A stretch of 15,742 bases of DNA from Pseudomonadota bacterium (lineage in GTDB: Bacteria; Pseudomonadota; Gammaproteobacteria; Xanthomonadales; Xanthomonadaceae), in the NCBI GenBank assembly GCA_023388955.1, contig JAEWFH010000048.1, forward strand, positions 1 through 15,742, given 5' to 3'. The notes under the pieces are model-generated. The model had not been told where the DNA came from, made no database searches, and saw only the letters and a list, made by a program, of their open reading frames with translations. Positions 5,087 to 15,375 of the stretch are shown piece by piece. A program made the translations under genes and the position numbers. Each line of letters begins with the position of its first letter. Within the stretch, counting starts at the first letter, position 1.

Positions 5087-7300
5087 CTAGGTCACCGCGG
5101 GGGTGCTGCCGAACCTCGCCTCGAACTCGTCCGCGCCCAGGCCCGGCGCGTACAGGAAACCCTGGCCCAGGGTGACCCCGCGCTGGACCAGGAAATCCCG
5201 CTGGGCGGTGGTTTCCACGCCCTCGGCGAGCAGTCCCAGGCGCAGGCTGCGGGCAATGCCGATCACCGCCTCGCACACTGCGATGTCGGACTTGTTGCCC
5301 GGCACGCCCTGGACGAACAGCTGGCTCAGCTTGAGGCCGTGGATCGGCAGTCGGCGCAGGTAGTTGAGGGCACTGTAGCCCTCGCCGAAATCGTCGATGC
5401 TCAGGCGCACGCCCAGGGCCTGCAGCGCGGTGAAGGTCTCGGCGGTCTCGGGCACGTCCTCCACCAGCACCCGCTCGGTCAGCTCCAGCTCCAGCATGTC
5501 GCCGGACAGGCCACATTCCGCCAGGGCCTCGGCCACGCGCCCGGCCAGGTCCCCGGCCAGGAACTGCCGGTAGGAGACGTTGACCGCGACCCGCTCCAGT
5601 GCCATCCCGCGCTGGCGCCAGCGGCACAGCTGCCGGCAGGATTCGCGCAGCACCCAGTTGCCGATGCCGACCACGTCGCCGGTGTTCTCGGCCAGGTCGA
5701 TGAACTCGCTGGGCAGCATCGCGCCCAGGGTGGGGTTGTTCCAGCGCAGCAGGGCTTCGGCGGCGACCGTGCGTCCCGTGGCCAGCTCGACCTGTGGCTG
5801 GAAGACGAGGTCGAACTCGCCATTGGAGACCGCGTTGCGCAACTGGGTCTCGATCTGCAGCCGGCGCTGCTGCTGGGCGGCCAGCTCGGGGGTGAACACC
5901 TGCCAGCCGTTGCGCCCGCGGCGCTTGCTGGCATACATCGCCGCGTCCGCGTTCTGGATCATCAGCTGGGCGTCGGTGCCGGCCTCCGGTGCGAAGGCCA
6001 GGCCGATGCTGGCGGTGACCGCGAACTCCTCGCCCTGGACCCGGAAGCTGGCGTCGAAGGAAGCCAGGATGCGCTCCGCCAGGGCGACCGCGCGGTCGGG
6101 ATCGTCCCCCATCGGGCACACCAGCAGGAATTCGTCCCCGCCCAGGCGGGCGAGCAGGCCTTCGGTACCGACCACCCGGCGGATCCGGTCGGCGGCCGCC
6201 ACCAGCAGCCGGTCGCCGGCGGCGTGGCCGAGGACGTCGTTGACGGTCTTGAACCGGTCCAGGTCGACGTACAACACCGCCTGCCGCGCACGGGCGGGAT
6301 CGGCCAGGCGCTCGGCCAGGGCGGCGCGGATCGCATCGCGGTTGAGCAGCCCGGTGAGCGGATCGGTACGCGCCTGCACGCGCAGGGTTTCCTCGTCCTG
6401 TTTCTGCCGGGTCACGTCCTGCACGGTGCCGGTGATGCGCGCACTGAGCGGACCGTGCGCGCCGATCTCGGCCATCACCCGCATCCAGAACGGGCGCCCG
6501 CTGCGCATGCCCTGCAGTTCCAGGCCAAAGCCCCAGCCCCGGTCCACCGCGGCCTCGAGCGCCTGCCGCAGCCGCCGGCGGTCGGGTTCGACCAGGCACT
6601 CCAGCAGTTCCTCGCTGGTCGACGGCGCCGGGTCGCGGCCCAGGATCCGCCGGGCCTCGCGGGTCAGGTAGAGCCGGTCGCGGCCGGTGTCCCATTCCCA
6701 GCCGCCGATGCTCGCCAGCGCCTGGGCGCGCAGGAACAGGGCGCTGTCGCGCTTGAGCCCGGTGATGTCGGTGTAGAAGGTCATCACGAAACGCGGGCGG
6801 CCCCCGCCGGCATCGCCATGTGGCACCGCGGTGACGCTGACCCAGGCCAGTGTGCGCGCGGTGCGGTCGAACATTCCCAGCACCTGCGGTCCGGCCGGGC
6901 GGTTGCCGGCCAGCGCGAGGGCGGAGGGCAGGTGCTCGGGGGGCACCTCGCGACCGCGCTCGTCGATGAACATCAGGTCCGGCCCGCCGCCGGGGAAGGG
7001 CGCGTCGGCGGTGGGCTTCTGGTCGAACATGCGCAGCGCTTCGCGGTTGACGTACACCGCCGCGCCGGCATGGTCGCGGACCACGATCCCCTGCTGGACG
7101 TTTTCCACCACCTCGCGGAAGCGCAGTTCCAGCAGCGCATCATCCTGGGCGCCGCGCAGGGCGGCGGCGGCACGGGCGAACAGCGCACGCTGCTCGGCCG
7201 AACGGCCGGAATCGAGCGCCGCGCCTTCCAGTTCCGCCACGATCACGCCGTCACGGGGGTTCCCGTCCGGTCGTGGTGGAAGGGGCGGCGCGCCGTTCAT
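5087..7300 (-). CDS. PAS-PAS-GGDEF-EAL cyclic-di-GMP turnover protein
   Basis: A 737-residue soluble protein without membrane segments. Order: PAS-like domain (about 55-182, ending in a TDITGLKRD linker), second PAS (about 190-300, ending TGTVQDVTRQK), GGDEF (about 305-470) and EAL (about 480-730). The synthase signature is intact: GGDEF at 387-391, with DLDRFKTVNDVLGH at 346-359. The RxxD inhibitory site that should lie five residues before it reads GTEG, so product inhibition is probably lost. The phosphodiesterase signature is also largely intact: EAL at 515-517, N574, E606 and E609 in ELTE, D636/D637, K657, E693 in AEGVET and Q713. The usual KID reads KLS, so one metal-site-adjacent Asp is missing. 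Both activities are possible; which dominates is unknown. Its ATG overlaps the HMG-CoA lyase stop (ATGA), so translation is coupled to leucine-catabolic genes. Confidence 0.93.
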   Translation of the reverse strand: MNGAPPLPPRPDGNPRDGVIVAELEGAALDSGRSAEQRALFARAAAALRGAQDDALLELRFREVVENVQQGIVVRDHAGAAVYVNREALRMFDQKPTADAPFPGGGPDLMFIDERGREVPPEHLPSALALAGNRPAGPQVLGMFDRTARTLAWVSVTAVPHGDAGGGRPRFVMTFYTDITGLKRDSALFLRAQALASIGGWEWDTGRDRLYLTREARRILGRDPAPSTSEELLECLVEPDRRRLRQALEAAVDRGWGFGLELQGMRSGRPFWMRVMAEIGAHGPLSARITGTVQDVTRQKQDEETLRVQARTDPLTGLLNRDAIRAALAERLADPARARQAVLYVDLDRFKTVNDVLGHAAGDRLLVAAADRIRRVVGTEGLLARLGGDEFLLVCPMGDDPDRAVALAERILASFDASFRVQGEEFAVTASIGLAFAPEAGTDAQLMIQNADAAMYASKRRGRNGWQVFTPELAAQQQRRLQIETQLRNAVSNGEFDLVFQPQVELATGRTVAAEALLRWNNPTLGAMLPSEFIDLAENTGDVVGIGNWVLRESCRQLCRWRQRGMALERVAVNVSYRQFLAGDLAGRVAEALAECGLSGDMLELELTERVLVEDVPETAETFTALQALGVRLSIDDFGEGYSALNYLRRLPIHGLKLSQLFVQGVPGNKSDIAVCEAVIGIARSLRLGLLAEGVETTAQRDFLVQRGVTLGQGFLYAPGLGADEFEARFGSTPAVT

Positions 7301-8186
7301 CCGGCCGCGAGCGCCCGCCCGGCCTTGCTGCCGGTCTCGCGGCCGAGCAGGCCGGCCAGCCAGCGTCCGGTCGCGGCCAGCGCGTCCAGGTCCACCCCGG
7401 TGTGGATGCCCAGGCCATGCAGCATGTACACCACGTCCTCGGTGGCGACGTTGCCGCTGGCGCCCTTGGCATAGGGGCAGCCGCCGGCTCCGGACACCGC
7501 GGCGTCGACCACGGCGACCCCTTCCTCCAGGCAGGCCAGGAGGTTGGCCAGCGCCTGGCCCCAGGTGTCGTGGAAGTGGACGGCGAGCGCGGTCATCGGA
7601 ACCTCCGCGGCGACCGCGCGCAGCATCGCCCGTGCCTTGCCCGGCGTGCCCACGCCGATCGTGTCGCCAAGCGAAACCTCGTAGCAGCCCATCTGGTGCA
7701 GTTCACGTGCAACGCGGACCACATCGGCCAGCGGCACCTCGCCCTGGTAGGGGCAGCCCAGTACGGTGGAGACGTAGCCGCGCACCCGCACCCCGTCCAC
7801 GCGGGCACGCTCCAGCACCGGCGCGAAGCGTGCCAGCGACTCGTCGATGGAGGCGTTGATGTTCCTGTGGTTGAAGGCCTCGGAGGCGGCGGTGAACACC
7901 GCGATCTCCTCGACCCCGACCTCGCGCGCGCGCTCGTAGCCGCGCTCGTTGGGCACCAGCACCGGGTAGTGCACGCCGGGACGGCGGTCGATGCCGGCGT
8001 AGACCTCGGCGGCATCGGCCAGTTGCGGTACCCATCTGGGGCTGACGAAGCTGGTCGCCTCGATGCTCTGCAGCCCGGTGGCCGAGAGGCGGTCAATCAG
8101 TTCGATCTTGTCGGCCGTGGCGATCGTGGCCTTCTCGTTCTGCAGCCCGTCGCGCGGGCCGACCTCGACGATGCGCACCCGTGACC

Positions 8187-8190
<4 letters not shown>
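7297..8190 (-). CDS. mvaB: Hydroxymethylglutaryl-CoA lyase
   Basis: A 297-residue HMGL-like TIM-barrel enzyme that splits 3-hydroxy-3-methylglutaryl-CoA into acetyl-CoA and acetoacetate, the last step of leucine breakdown (also named liuE). The N-terminal VGPRDGLQNE (R13, D14) carries the first metal and substrate residues. AVHFHDT (H205, H207) gives the metal-binding histidines. The C-terminal signature with GGCPYAKGASGN contains the catalytic C238 and metal ligand N247. These correspond to the known catalytic set of human HMGCL. Length is normal for the bacterial enzyme. The start overlaps the stop of the carboxylase subunit by four bases (ATGA), and its own stop overlaps the GGDEF-EAL start in the same way, so all three are one translationally coupled unit. 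Confidence 0.95.
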
Positions 8191-10199
<2,009 letters not shown>

Positions 10200-10272
10200 C
10201 TTCAGGCCACGCTGGACACGGAAACGGCAGCCGCAAGGATACGTGGGGCGGCCGCCGGGTGCCGCCGGCCGG
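10200..10272 (-). promoter_or_regulatory. Short gap before the carboxylase gene, possible internal promoter
   Basis: This is the largest gap in the first seven genes of the minus-strand run. On the minus strand TATCCT (plus coordinates 10236-10241) matches four of six -10 bases about 36 bases before the carboxylase ATG, but no good -35 is seen. Just upstream is a very GC-rich stretch (10248-10272) with partly self-complementary GGCCG/CGGCC arms and no T run. It may separate the murein-peptide genes from the leucine genes. Confidence 0.25.
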
Positions 10273-11109
10273 TCACTCGATGGGGGCGCCGTTCTCGGCC
10301 AGCATGCGCAGGTGCGCCTCGTCCTCGCACAGCAGCAGGAACACCAGGTCCAGCAGGTGCTGCAGCGCGGCCTGGTACAACAGCAGCTCGACCTGCGGGC
10401 GCGGATCGTGGGCGCTGACCAGCAGGGCGATGTCGGCGTGGGCGCGCAGGGCGTTGGCGGTGTGGCGGGTGATGGTGACCACCATGCCGCCGCGCTTGCG
10501 GAACAGCCGCGCGGTCTGGCACAGCGCCGCCTCCTGGCCGTGCTCGCAGACCACCAGCAGCACGTCGCCGGGCCCGGCCGAGGAGGTGCCCACGGCCATC
10601 AGCGCCGGGTCGAACAGGTGGATGGCGGTGCGCCCGATCAGTGCCAGCTTGATCGCGATCGCACGCGAGTGCAGGCCGTCGTAGCCGATGCCGATCGAGA
10701 ACACCTTGCCGGCCTTGCGGATCGCCTCGGCGACGGCGGCCACGTCCGCGTGCGCATTGAGCGCGCTGGTGGTGTGCACGGCCTCGCCCTTGGCCTGCCA
10801 CAACGACCCGGCCAGCCGGCTGCCCGGGTCGCCGGCGCCCTGCGCCGGATCGCCGGGCTCGCTGCCGATCACCGACTCGCGCCGGGCCAGGGACTCGCCG
10901 ATCGAATACTTGAGGTCCGGATAGCCCTTGAAGCCCAGCTTCTGGCTGAACTTCACCACGCTCGACTGGCTGATCCCCAGTGCGTTGGCCAGCTGCTGCG
11001 AGGAGTAGTCGCGCAGCAGGTGGGCGTTCTCGAGGACGTAGTCGGCGATGCGCCGCTCGATGGCGGACATGCGGTCACGCTCCCCGCGGATCCTCGCCAG
11101 CGGCGCCAT
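10273..11109 (-). CDS. MurR/RpiR-family transcriptional regulator
   Basis: A 278-residue regulator. Residues about 3-78 form an RpiR-type helix-turn-helix domain (MSAIERRIADYVLEN, then SSQQLANALGISQSSVVKFSQKLGFKGYPDLK). Residues about 125-262 form a SIS domain, which in this family binds phosphosugars. The two SIS ligand loops are altered: the usual GIGSSG reads GIGYDG (140-145), and the usual Ser-x-Ser-Gly-x-Thr loop reads CEHGQE (188-193), so the phosphate-contacting Ser/Thr are gone. It follows the dipeptide epimerase gene with only 3 bases between stop and start, so it is part of that operon. Inference: it controls the peptidase/epimerase operon and the divergent transglutaminase/receptor genes, probably by sensing something other than a sugar phosphate. 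Confidence 0.9.
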   Translation of the reverse strand: MAPLARIRGERDRMSAIERRIADYVLENAHLLRDYSSQQLANALGISQSSVVKFSQKLGFKGYPDLKYSIGESLARRESVIGSEPGDPAQGAGDPGSRLAGSLWQAKGEAVHTTSALNAHADVAAVAEAIRKAGKVFSIGIGYDGLHSRAIAIKLALIGRTAIHLFDPALMAVGTSSAGPGDVLLVVCEHGQEAALCQTARLFRKRGGMVVTITRHTANALRAHADIALLVSAHDPRPQVELLLYQAALQHLLDLVFLLLCEDEAHLRMLAENGAPIE

Positions 11110-11112
11110 CGC

Positions 11113-12216
11113 TCAGTCCAGCTCCAGCGGTTCCAGCCCGCGCACCGAGCGGATGCCCAGGCCGGGCGCGTCGCTGATCGCGATCTCGGCCTCGTTGAAC
11201 TCCACGCCGCCCTCGACCGGATCGAAGGTGCACAGCGACGGGCCGTCCAGGTCCACCTTGGTGATGACGCCGGCCTTGGCCACGGCCAGGTGCACCGCGG
11301 CGGCGACGCTGATGGCGGACTCGATCATGCAGCCGATCATGCAGTCCACCCCGTGCACGGCGGCGATGTCGGCGATGCGTACCGCGTTGGAGATGCCGCC
11401 GGTCTTCATCAGCTTGATGTTGATGATGTCGGCCGCGCGGCGCTGGATCAGGTCGATCACCTCGGAGGGGCCGAACACGCTCTCGTCGGCCATGACCGGG
11501 GTGTGCACGCGCTCGGTGACGTACTTCAGGCCCTCCAGGTCGCGCGCCGGCACCGGCTGCTCCAGCAACTCCAGCTGCACGCCGGCGTCCTCCAGCGCGT
11601 GGATGGCGAACACCGCCTGCTTGGGTGTCCAGCCCTGGTTGGCGTCCAGTCGCAGCAGGGCGCGGCCGTCGACCGCGGCATGGATCGCCTTGACCCGCTC
11701 GATGTCCAGGCCGATGTCCTTGCCGACCTTGATCTTCAGCGACTGGAAGCCGCGGTCCACCGCCGCCAGCGAGTCGGCCACCATCTTGTCGATGTAGTCG
11801 ACGCTGATGGTCAGGTCGGTGGTCACCACCGGGTCGCCGCCGCCGCCGAGCATCCGGTACAGCGGGGCGCCGTAGAGCTGGGCCCACAGGTCGTACAGGG
11901 CGATCTCCACCGCCGCCTTGGCGCTGGTGTTGCGCTCCATCGACGACTGCACCAGCTGCACGTTGCGGTTGAGGTCGGCGACGTCGCGGCCGACCAGGCG
12001 CGGGCCGATCACCTTCGACACCGCCTCGATGATCGAGCCGTGGGTATCGCCGGTGATCACTGCCGTCGGGGCGGCCTCGCCGTAGCCGATGCGGCCGTCG
12101 TCGGTGTGGATCATCACCACCACGTCCTCGACGGTGTCGACGGTGCGCAGGGCGGTCTTGAACGGAGTCGTGAGCGGGACCCGCAGCATGGCGAGCCGGA
12201 TGTCGGTGATCTTCAT
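11113..12216 (-). CDS. L-Ala-D/L-Glu (dipeptide) epimerase, enolase superfamily
   Basis: A 367-residue muconate-lactonizing-group enolase-superfamily protein. The catalytic set is complete: KIK with K161 and K163, metal ligands D191 (LRLDANQGW), E219 (LLEQP) and D244 (MADES), and K268 in NIKLMKTGG on the opposite face. The position and spacing agree with the characterised Bacillus subtilis L-Ala-D/L-Glu epimerase. DLDGP (D322, D324) matches the two Asp that hold the dipeptide amino group in that enzyme, supporting a dipeptide rather than a sugar acid substrate. The reaction turns L-Ala-D-Glu from murein into L-Ala-L-Glu, which ordinary peptidases can split; it acts in the cytoplasm. ATG 12216 (MKITDIRLAML) is the conserved N-terminus. 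The gene follows the NlpC/P60 peptidase gene by 17 bases, the same pairing as ykfC-ykfB of Bacillus. Confidence 0.92.
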   Translation of the reverse strand: MKITDIRLAMLRVPLTTPFKTALRTVDTVEDVVVMIHTDDGRIGYGEAAPTAVITGDTHGSIIEAVSKVIGPRLVGRDVADLNRNVQLVQSSMERNTSAKAAVEIALYDLWAQLYGAPLYRMLGGGGDPVVTTDLTISVDYIDKMVADSLAAVDRGFQSLKIKVGKDIGLDIERVKAIHAAVDGRALLRLDANQGWTPKQAVFAIHALEDAGVQLELLEQPVPARDLEGLKYVTERVHTPVMADESVFGPSEVIDLIQRRAADIINIKLMKTGGISNAVRIADIAAVHGVDCMIGCMIESAISVAAAVHLAVAKAGVITKVDLDGPSLCTFDPVEGGVEFNEAEIAISDAPGLGIRSVRGLEPLELD

Positions 12217-12233
12217 GTGGTGCGTGCTTCCCC

Positions 12234-13628
12234 TCAGGGACGGATGCGCTGGATCGCGGTGATGCGGTCCACGGTCGGGGTGGTGGCGTTGGACATCATC
12301 GGCAGGATCGGGGTCACCACCACGCCATTGAGGTGCAGGCGCTGCAATTCGCCGGCGCCCTCGGGCAGCCAGGACATGCCGCTGGTGTCGTGGATCGCGA
12401 CCGGCTCGCCGTCGACATGGCCGAGCACCATCATCACGTGGCCCGGGATGTAGACCAGGTCGCCGGTACGCGCCTCGCGCAGCGCCTGCACGCGGGCTTC
12501 GTGGTCCACGCCTGGCCCGAGTTCCAGGCGGTTGAGCACCGGGGTCACCGACTGCGCGCTGGTGTTGCGCGGGAGCAGTACGCCGAAGCTGCGGTAGACC
12601 TCGGAGACGAAGCCGCTGCAGTCGCGCGTGTTGTAGGAATGCCCCCAGCCGTAGCGCTCGCCGAGGAACTTGAACGACTGCCGCACCAGGTTGGCCTCGG
12701 TCAGCGGCAGGTAGTCGTCGCTGACGTCCGCCGAGCGCGGCAGCAGGGCGGGGGCGAAGGCCAGGCGGCCGTCGTCGCCGCGCACCGGCAGCTTGATCAC
12801 GTAGCCGGCCGACGCCATCTGGCCGTTGACCTGGCGGTTGGCGGGCCAGTCGGCCAGGCGCGGCACGCGCACGCCCATCTCCAGCTGCACGCCCGATACC
12901 TGCGGTGCCTCCGGGGTATGCACGGTGGTCGCGGTGGCGCCGGTCACGACCAGGTACGGCTGCCCGTCGCCCCAGTCGAGCACCTGGTCGCGCCCACCCT
13001 CGGCGACCTGCTCCTTCCGGATCCAGGCCGCGTAGCGCTGGCTGAGCACGAACAGCCACTCGCCGTCCGCGCTCTCGTGCAGCACCGCCACCGGGTCACC
13101 CGGGAACAGCGCGCTTTCCTGGAACCGGTCGATGTCGCTGTCCCCGGCGGAGCGGAACACCCGCAGCGCCGTCGGGAAGGCACGCAGGTCGGCGCGGCGC
13201 AGCACCATCCCGTAGCGGGTGGCCTGGTCGGCGGGGACCTGGTCGAGGTTGGTGTTGGCGCCGATGCCCGCCAGCACGTCCGCGGCCACCGCCGCGCCGT
13301 GCTCGTCGTACACGGTTTGCGTGGGCAGGCTGGCGAGGCCTTCGATCCAGTCGCGCACCCGGGCGCCGTCGATCCGTGCCGGCAGTGCCGACAGGTCGTG
13401 GATGGACGGATCCCCGGCCACCATCCGCGCGTTCTGTGCGTCGATCGCGGCGCGGTCCAGCACCACCCGGTCGCCGTGGGCGAGGGTATCGAGCCAGAAC
13501 TCCGGAGCCAGGTGCGATTCGGCCAGGCCGGGGACCGCGAGGGGCGGCGTGGACGGGGCCGGCGACCCCAGGGCGGCGGTGGCCGGCAGGGCCAGCAGAA
13601 GGCCCAGTACCAAAGACTTCAATCGCAT
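12234..13628 (-). CDS. Exported SH3 and NlpC/P60 peptidase (YkfC-like gamma-D-glutamyl endopeptidase)
   Basis: A 464-residue protein with a Sec signal peptide (MRLKSLVLGLLLALPATAALG). Residues about 35-130 resemble the N-terminal domain of NLPC_P60 stabilising type. Bacterial SH3-like domains follow (about 140-290; AWIRKEQV is typical). The C-terminal NlpC/P60 domain (about 305-440) has catalytic C337 in NTRDCSGFV, H397 in PGHVMMVLG and a third polar residue H413 in IHDTSG. Members with this architecture cleave between gamma-D-Glu and the diamino acid of peptides with a free N-terminal L-Ala, releasing the L-Ala-D-Glu that the next gene's enzyme epimerises. ATG 13628 is chosen because GGGGA lies seven bases upstream and the signal peptide starts there; an in-frame ATG at 13676 lies inside the divergent promoter region. 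It is the first gene of the minus-strand run. Confidence 0.9.
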   Translation of the reverse strand: MRLKSLVLGLLLALPATAALGSPAPSTPPLAVPGLAESHLAPEFWLDTLAHGDRVVLDRAAIDAQNARMVAGDPSIHDLSALPARIDGARVRDWIEGLASLPTQTVYDEHGAAVAADVLAGIGANTNLDQVPADQATRYGMVLRRADLRAFPTALRVFRSAGDSDIDRFQESALFPGDPVAVLHESADGEWLFVLSQRYAAWIRKEQVAEGGRDQVLDWGDGQPYLVVTGATATTVHTPEAPQVSGVQLEMGVRVPRLADWPANRQVNGQMASAGYVIKLPVRGDDGRLAFAPALLPRSADVSDDYLPLTEANLVRQSFKFLGERYGWGHSYNTRDCSGFVSEVYRSFGVLLPRNTSAQSVTPVLNRLELGPGVDHEARVQALREARTGDLVYIPGHVMMVLGHVDGEPVAIHDTSGMSWLPEGAGELQRLHLNGVVVTPILPMMSNATTPTVDRITAIQRIRP

Positions 13629-13660
13629 TCTGTTTTCCCCGGGCGTGTTCAGTGCCGCAG

Positions 13661-13681
13661 GCATCATGGAATACATGATGC
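13661..13681. promoter_or_regulatory. Inverted repeat, candidate regulator operator
   Basis: GCATCATG (13661-13668) and CATGATGC (13674-13681) are perfect 8-bp arms around the 5-base spacer GAATA. The site lies between two divergent genes, 33 bases upstream of the peptidase start. Its position, symmetry and AT content against a very GC-rich background suit a dimeric DNA-binding protein. The MurR/RpiR regulator two genes down the peptidase operon is the obvious candidate, but binding is inference. A terminator is unlikely since no gene ends here. Confidence 0.6.
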
Positions 13682-13700
13682 GAGAAATGCAATTGGAAAG

Positions 13701-13739
13701 AATAAATTATTGACCCGCGGATGAACGCCATGTTACACA
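13701..13739 (+). promoter_or_regulatory. Candidate promoter of the transglutaminase/receptor operon
   Basis: TTGACC (13710-13715) matches five of six -35 bases. After an 18-base spacer, TACACA (13734-13739) is a moderate -10 helped by an extended TG at 13731-13732. Just upstream is an unusually AT-rich block with a small symmetric element, AATAA-A-TTATT, at 13701-13711. Transcription would begin near 13746, which places the ATG at 13721 inside the promoter and supports the ATG at 13781 as the true start. Confidence 0.5.
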
Positions 13740-13780
13740 GCCTGCAGCCGTATCCGGGGGGATCGCCGTGGGGAGTGTCG

Positions 13781-15343
13781 ATGAAGGCTGCATGCGCCAT
13801 TGAACGGGGAGGAAACGGGGCGGGCCCGCGCCTGCGTGGGCATGCGTCCCTGTTGGCCGGCGTACTGGTCACCGCCTTCGCTGGCGTCGTGGCGGTGCCG
13901 GCGCTCGCCCAGTCCGACAAGGGGATCCCGGGCGGGGTCGACATCAGCGCCGCGCTCGCCGCACCGCCCGGAATCGTCGCGCAAGTGGACGCGGGTGATT
14001 TTGCCGGCGCGGAAGCGGCGATCGCGGCCGCCCTGGCCGATCCCGCGCTGGATCCCGACCGGCGCAGCGCGTTGGAGTTCCAGCGCGAGCGCATGCGCCG
14101 CATCTTGATGGACTTCCGGCTCGACGAGGCCGCGGCCAAGGCGCGCCTGCGCCGCGACATCCCGGACCTGGGCGACGAGGAGTTCGCGCGCTGGGACCAG
14201 GCCGGGCTGATCGAGGCGCGGGTCATCGACGGCGAGCGGCGCTGGTTCAACCGCGGCCCGTCCAACCTGTTCCGCATCAGTGCGGAGGCGCGCGAGCGCA
14301 AGGCCACGCCGCTCGATTTCTACGACAGCCCGCTCGAGTTCGCACACCCGCACCACGCCGAGGTGCGCGAGGCGGCGCTGGCCAGCGGCGAGCAGGCCGT
14401 GGCCCCGCGCCGGGTGCGCATCACCCAGTCGCTGACGGTGAAGCCGGACGTCGTGCCCGATGGCGAAACCTTGCGTGCCTGGCTCCCGTTCCCGCGCGCG
14501 ATCGAAGGACAGCAGGAAGGCATCGAACTGCTGGCCACCACGCCGGCCACCCACCAGCTCGCGCCCGGGTCCGCCCTGCAGCGCACCGTGTACATGGAAG
14601 CGCCGGCCCGCGCCGGCGAGGCGACCGAGTTCTCGGTCAGCTACGAGCTCACCATCCACGCCCAGTACAACGACATCGACCCGGCGCGGGTGGTACCGGC
14701 GCGAATCACGCCGGAGCTCGCGCCCTTCGTCGCCGAGCGCGCCCCGCACGTGGTCTTCAACGACGCCATGCGCCTGCAGTCGGCGGCGATCGTCGGCGAC
14801 GAGACCAATCCCTATTACGTGGCGAAGAAGCTGTACGACTACGTCGACAGCCTGCCCTGGGCCGGTGCCCGCGAGTATTCCACCATCACCAACATCAGCC
14901 AGCACGCGCTCGAGCAGGGCCACGCCGACTGTGGCCAGCAGACCCTGCTGCTGATCACCCTGCTGCGCCTCAACGGCATCCCGGCGCGCTGGCAGTCGGG
15001 CTGGATCTTCTCCGAGGGCAGCTACAACAACATGCACGACTGGGGCTGGCTGTACCTGGCCCCGTACGGCTGGGTGCCGATGGACGTGACCTTCGGCCGC
15101 CTGCACGACGCCCGCGAGGAGCTGCAGGACTTCTACCTCGGCGGCCTGGACGCGCTGCGGGTGGCGTTCAACGACGACTACTCGCGCCAGTTCGTGCCGG
15201 CCAAGCAACATCCACGCTCGGAGACGGTCGACCTGCAGCGCGGCGAAGTGGAGTGGGACGGGGGCAACCTGTATTTCGACCAGTGGGGCTACGACTTCAA
15301 TTGGGAAATCCTTTCGCCGCGGGAACCGGCGGCGGGGTCTTGA
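13781..15343 (+). CDS. Exported transglutaminase-like (papain-fold) protein
   Basis: With start ATG 13781 the protein has 520 residues. GGGGAG lies five bases upstream of this ATG, while the upstream ATG at 13721 has no ribosome-binding site and falls in the promoter. The N-terminus has a basic region, then a hydrophobic core (SLLAGVLVTAFAGVVAVPALA) and a probable cleavage at ALA|QS (43|44), so the protein is periplasmic or secreted. A middle region about 210-310 looks like a beta-sandwich preceding the catalytic domain. The transglutaminase core shows C384 in HADCGQQTLLL, H419 in NNMHDWGWLYLAPYGW and D435 in VPMDVTFG, a complete Cys-His-Asp triad. Family members act as cysteine proteases, amidases or cross-linking enzymes; the substrate is unknown. 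Its neighbours suggest peptide or murein-peptide processing. The receptor gene starts 32 bases after its stop. Confidence 0.88.
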   Translation: MKAACAIERGGNGAGPRLRGHASLLAGVLVTAFAGVVAVPALAQSDKGIPGGVDISAALAAPPGIVAQVDAGDFAGAEAAIAAALADPALDPDRRSALEFQRERMRRILMDFRLDEAAAKARLRRDIPDLGDEEFARWDQAGLIEARVIDGERRWFNRGPSNLFRISAEARERKATPLDFYDSPLEFAHPHHAEVREAALASGEQAVAPRRVRITQSLTVKPDVVPDGETLRAWLPFPRAIEGQQEGIELLATTPATHQLAPGSALQRTVYMEAPARAGEATEFSVSYELTIHAQYNDIDPARVVPARITPELAPFVAERAPHVVFNDAMRLQSAAIVGDETNPYYVAKKLYDYVDSLPWAGAREYSTITNISQHALEQGHADCGQQTLLLITLLRLNGIPARWQSGWIFSEGSYNNMHDWGWLYLAPYGWVPMDVTFGRLHDAREELQDFYLGGLDALRVAFNDDYSRQFVPAKQHPRSETVDLQRGEVEWDGGNLYFDQWGYDFNWEILSPREPAAGS

Positions 15344-15375
15344 TCGTCATCGACGAAGTTTTCGGGAGAGGGGCA

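Noticed and set aside
4616..7474. 952-residue plus-strand open frame opposite the SDR and GGDEF-EAL genes
   Set aside because: Shadow of the minus-strand genes; biased composition, no motif, no ribosome-binding site.
12216..13059. Upstream in-frame extension of the epimerase that would fuse it to a 281-residue N-terminal segment
   Set aside because: The extension overlaps the NlpC/P60 gene in another frame and is Arg/Pro/Gly-rich noise; the conserved epimerase N-terminus begins at ATG 12216.
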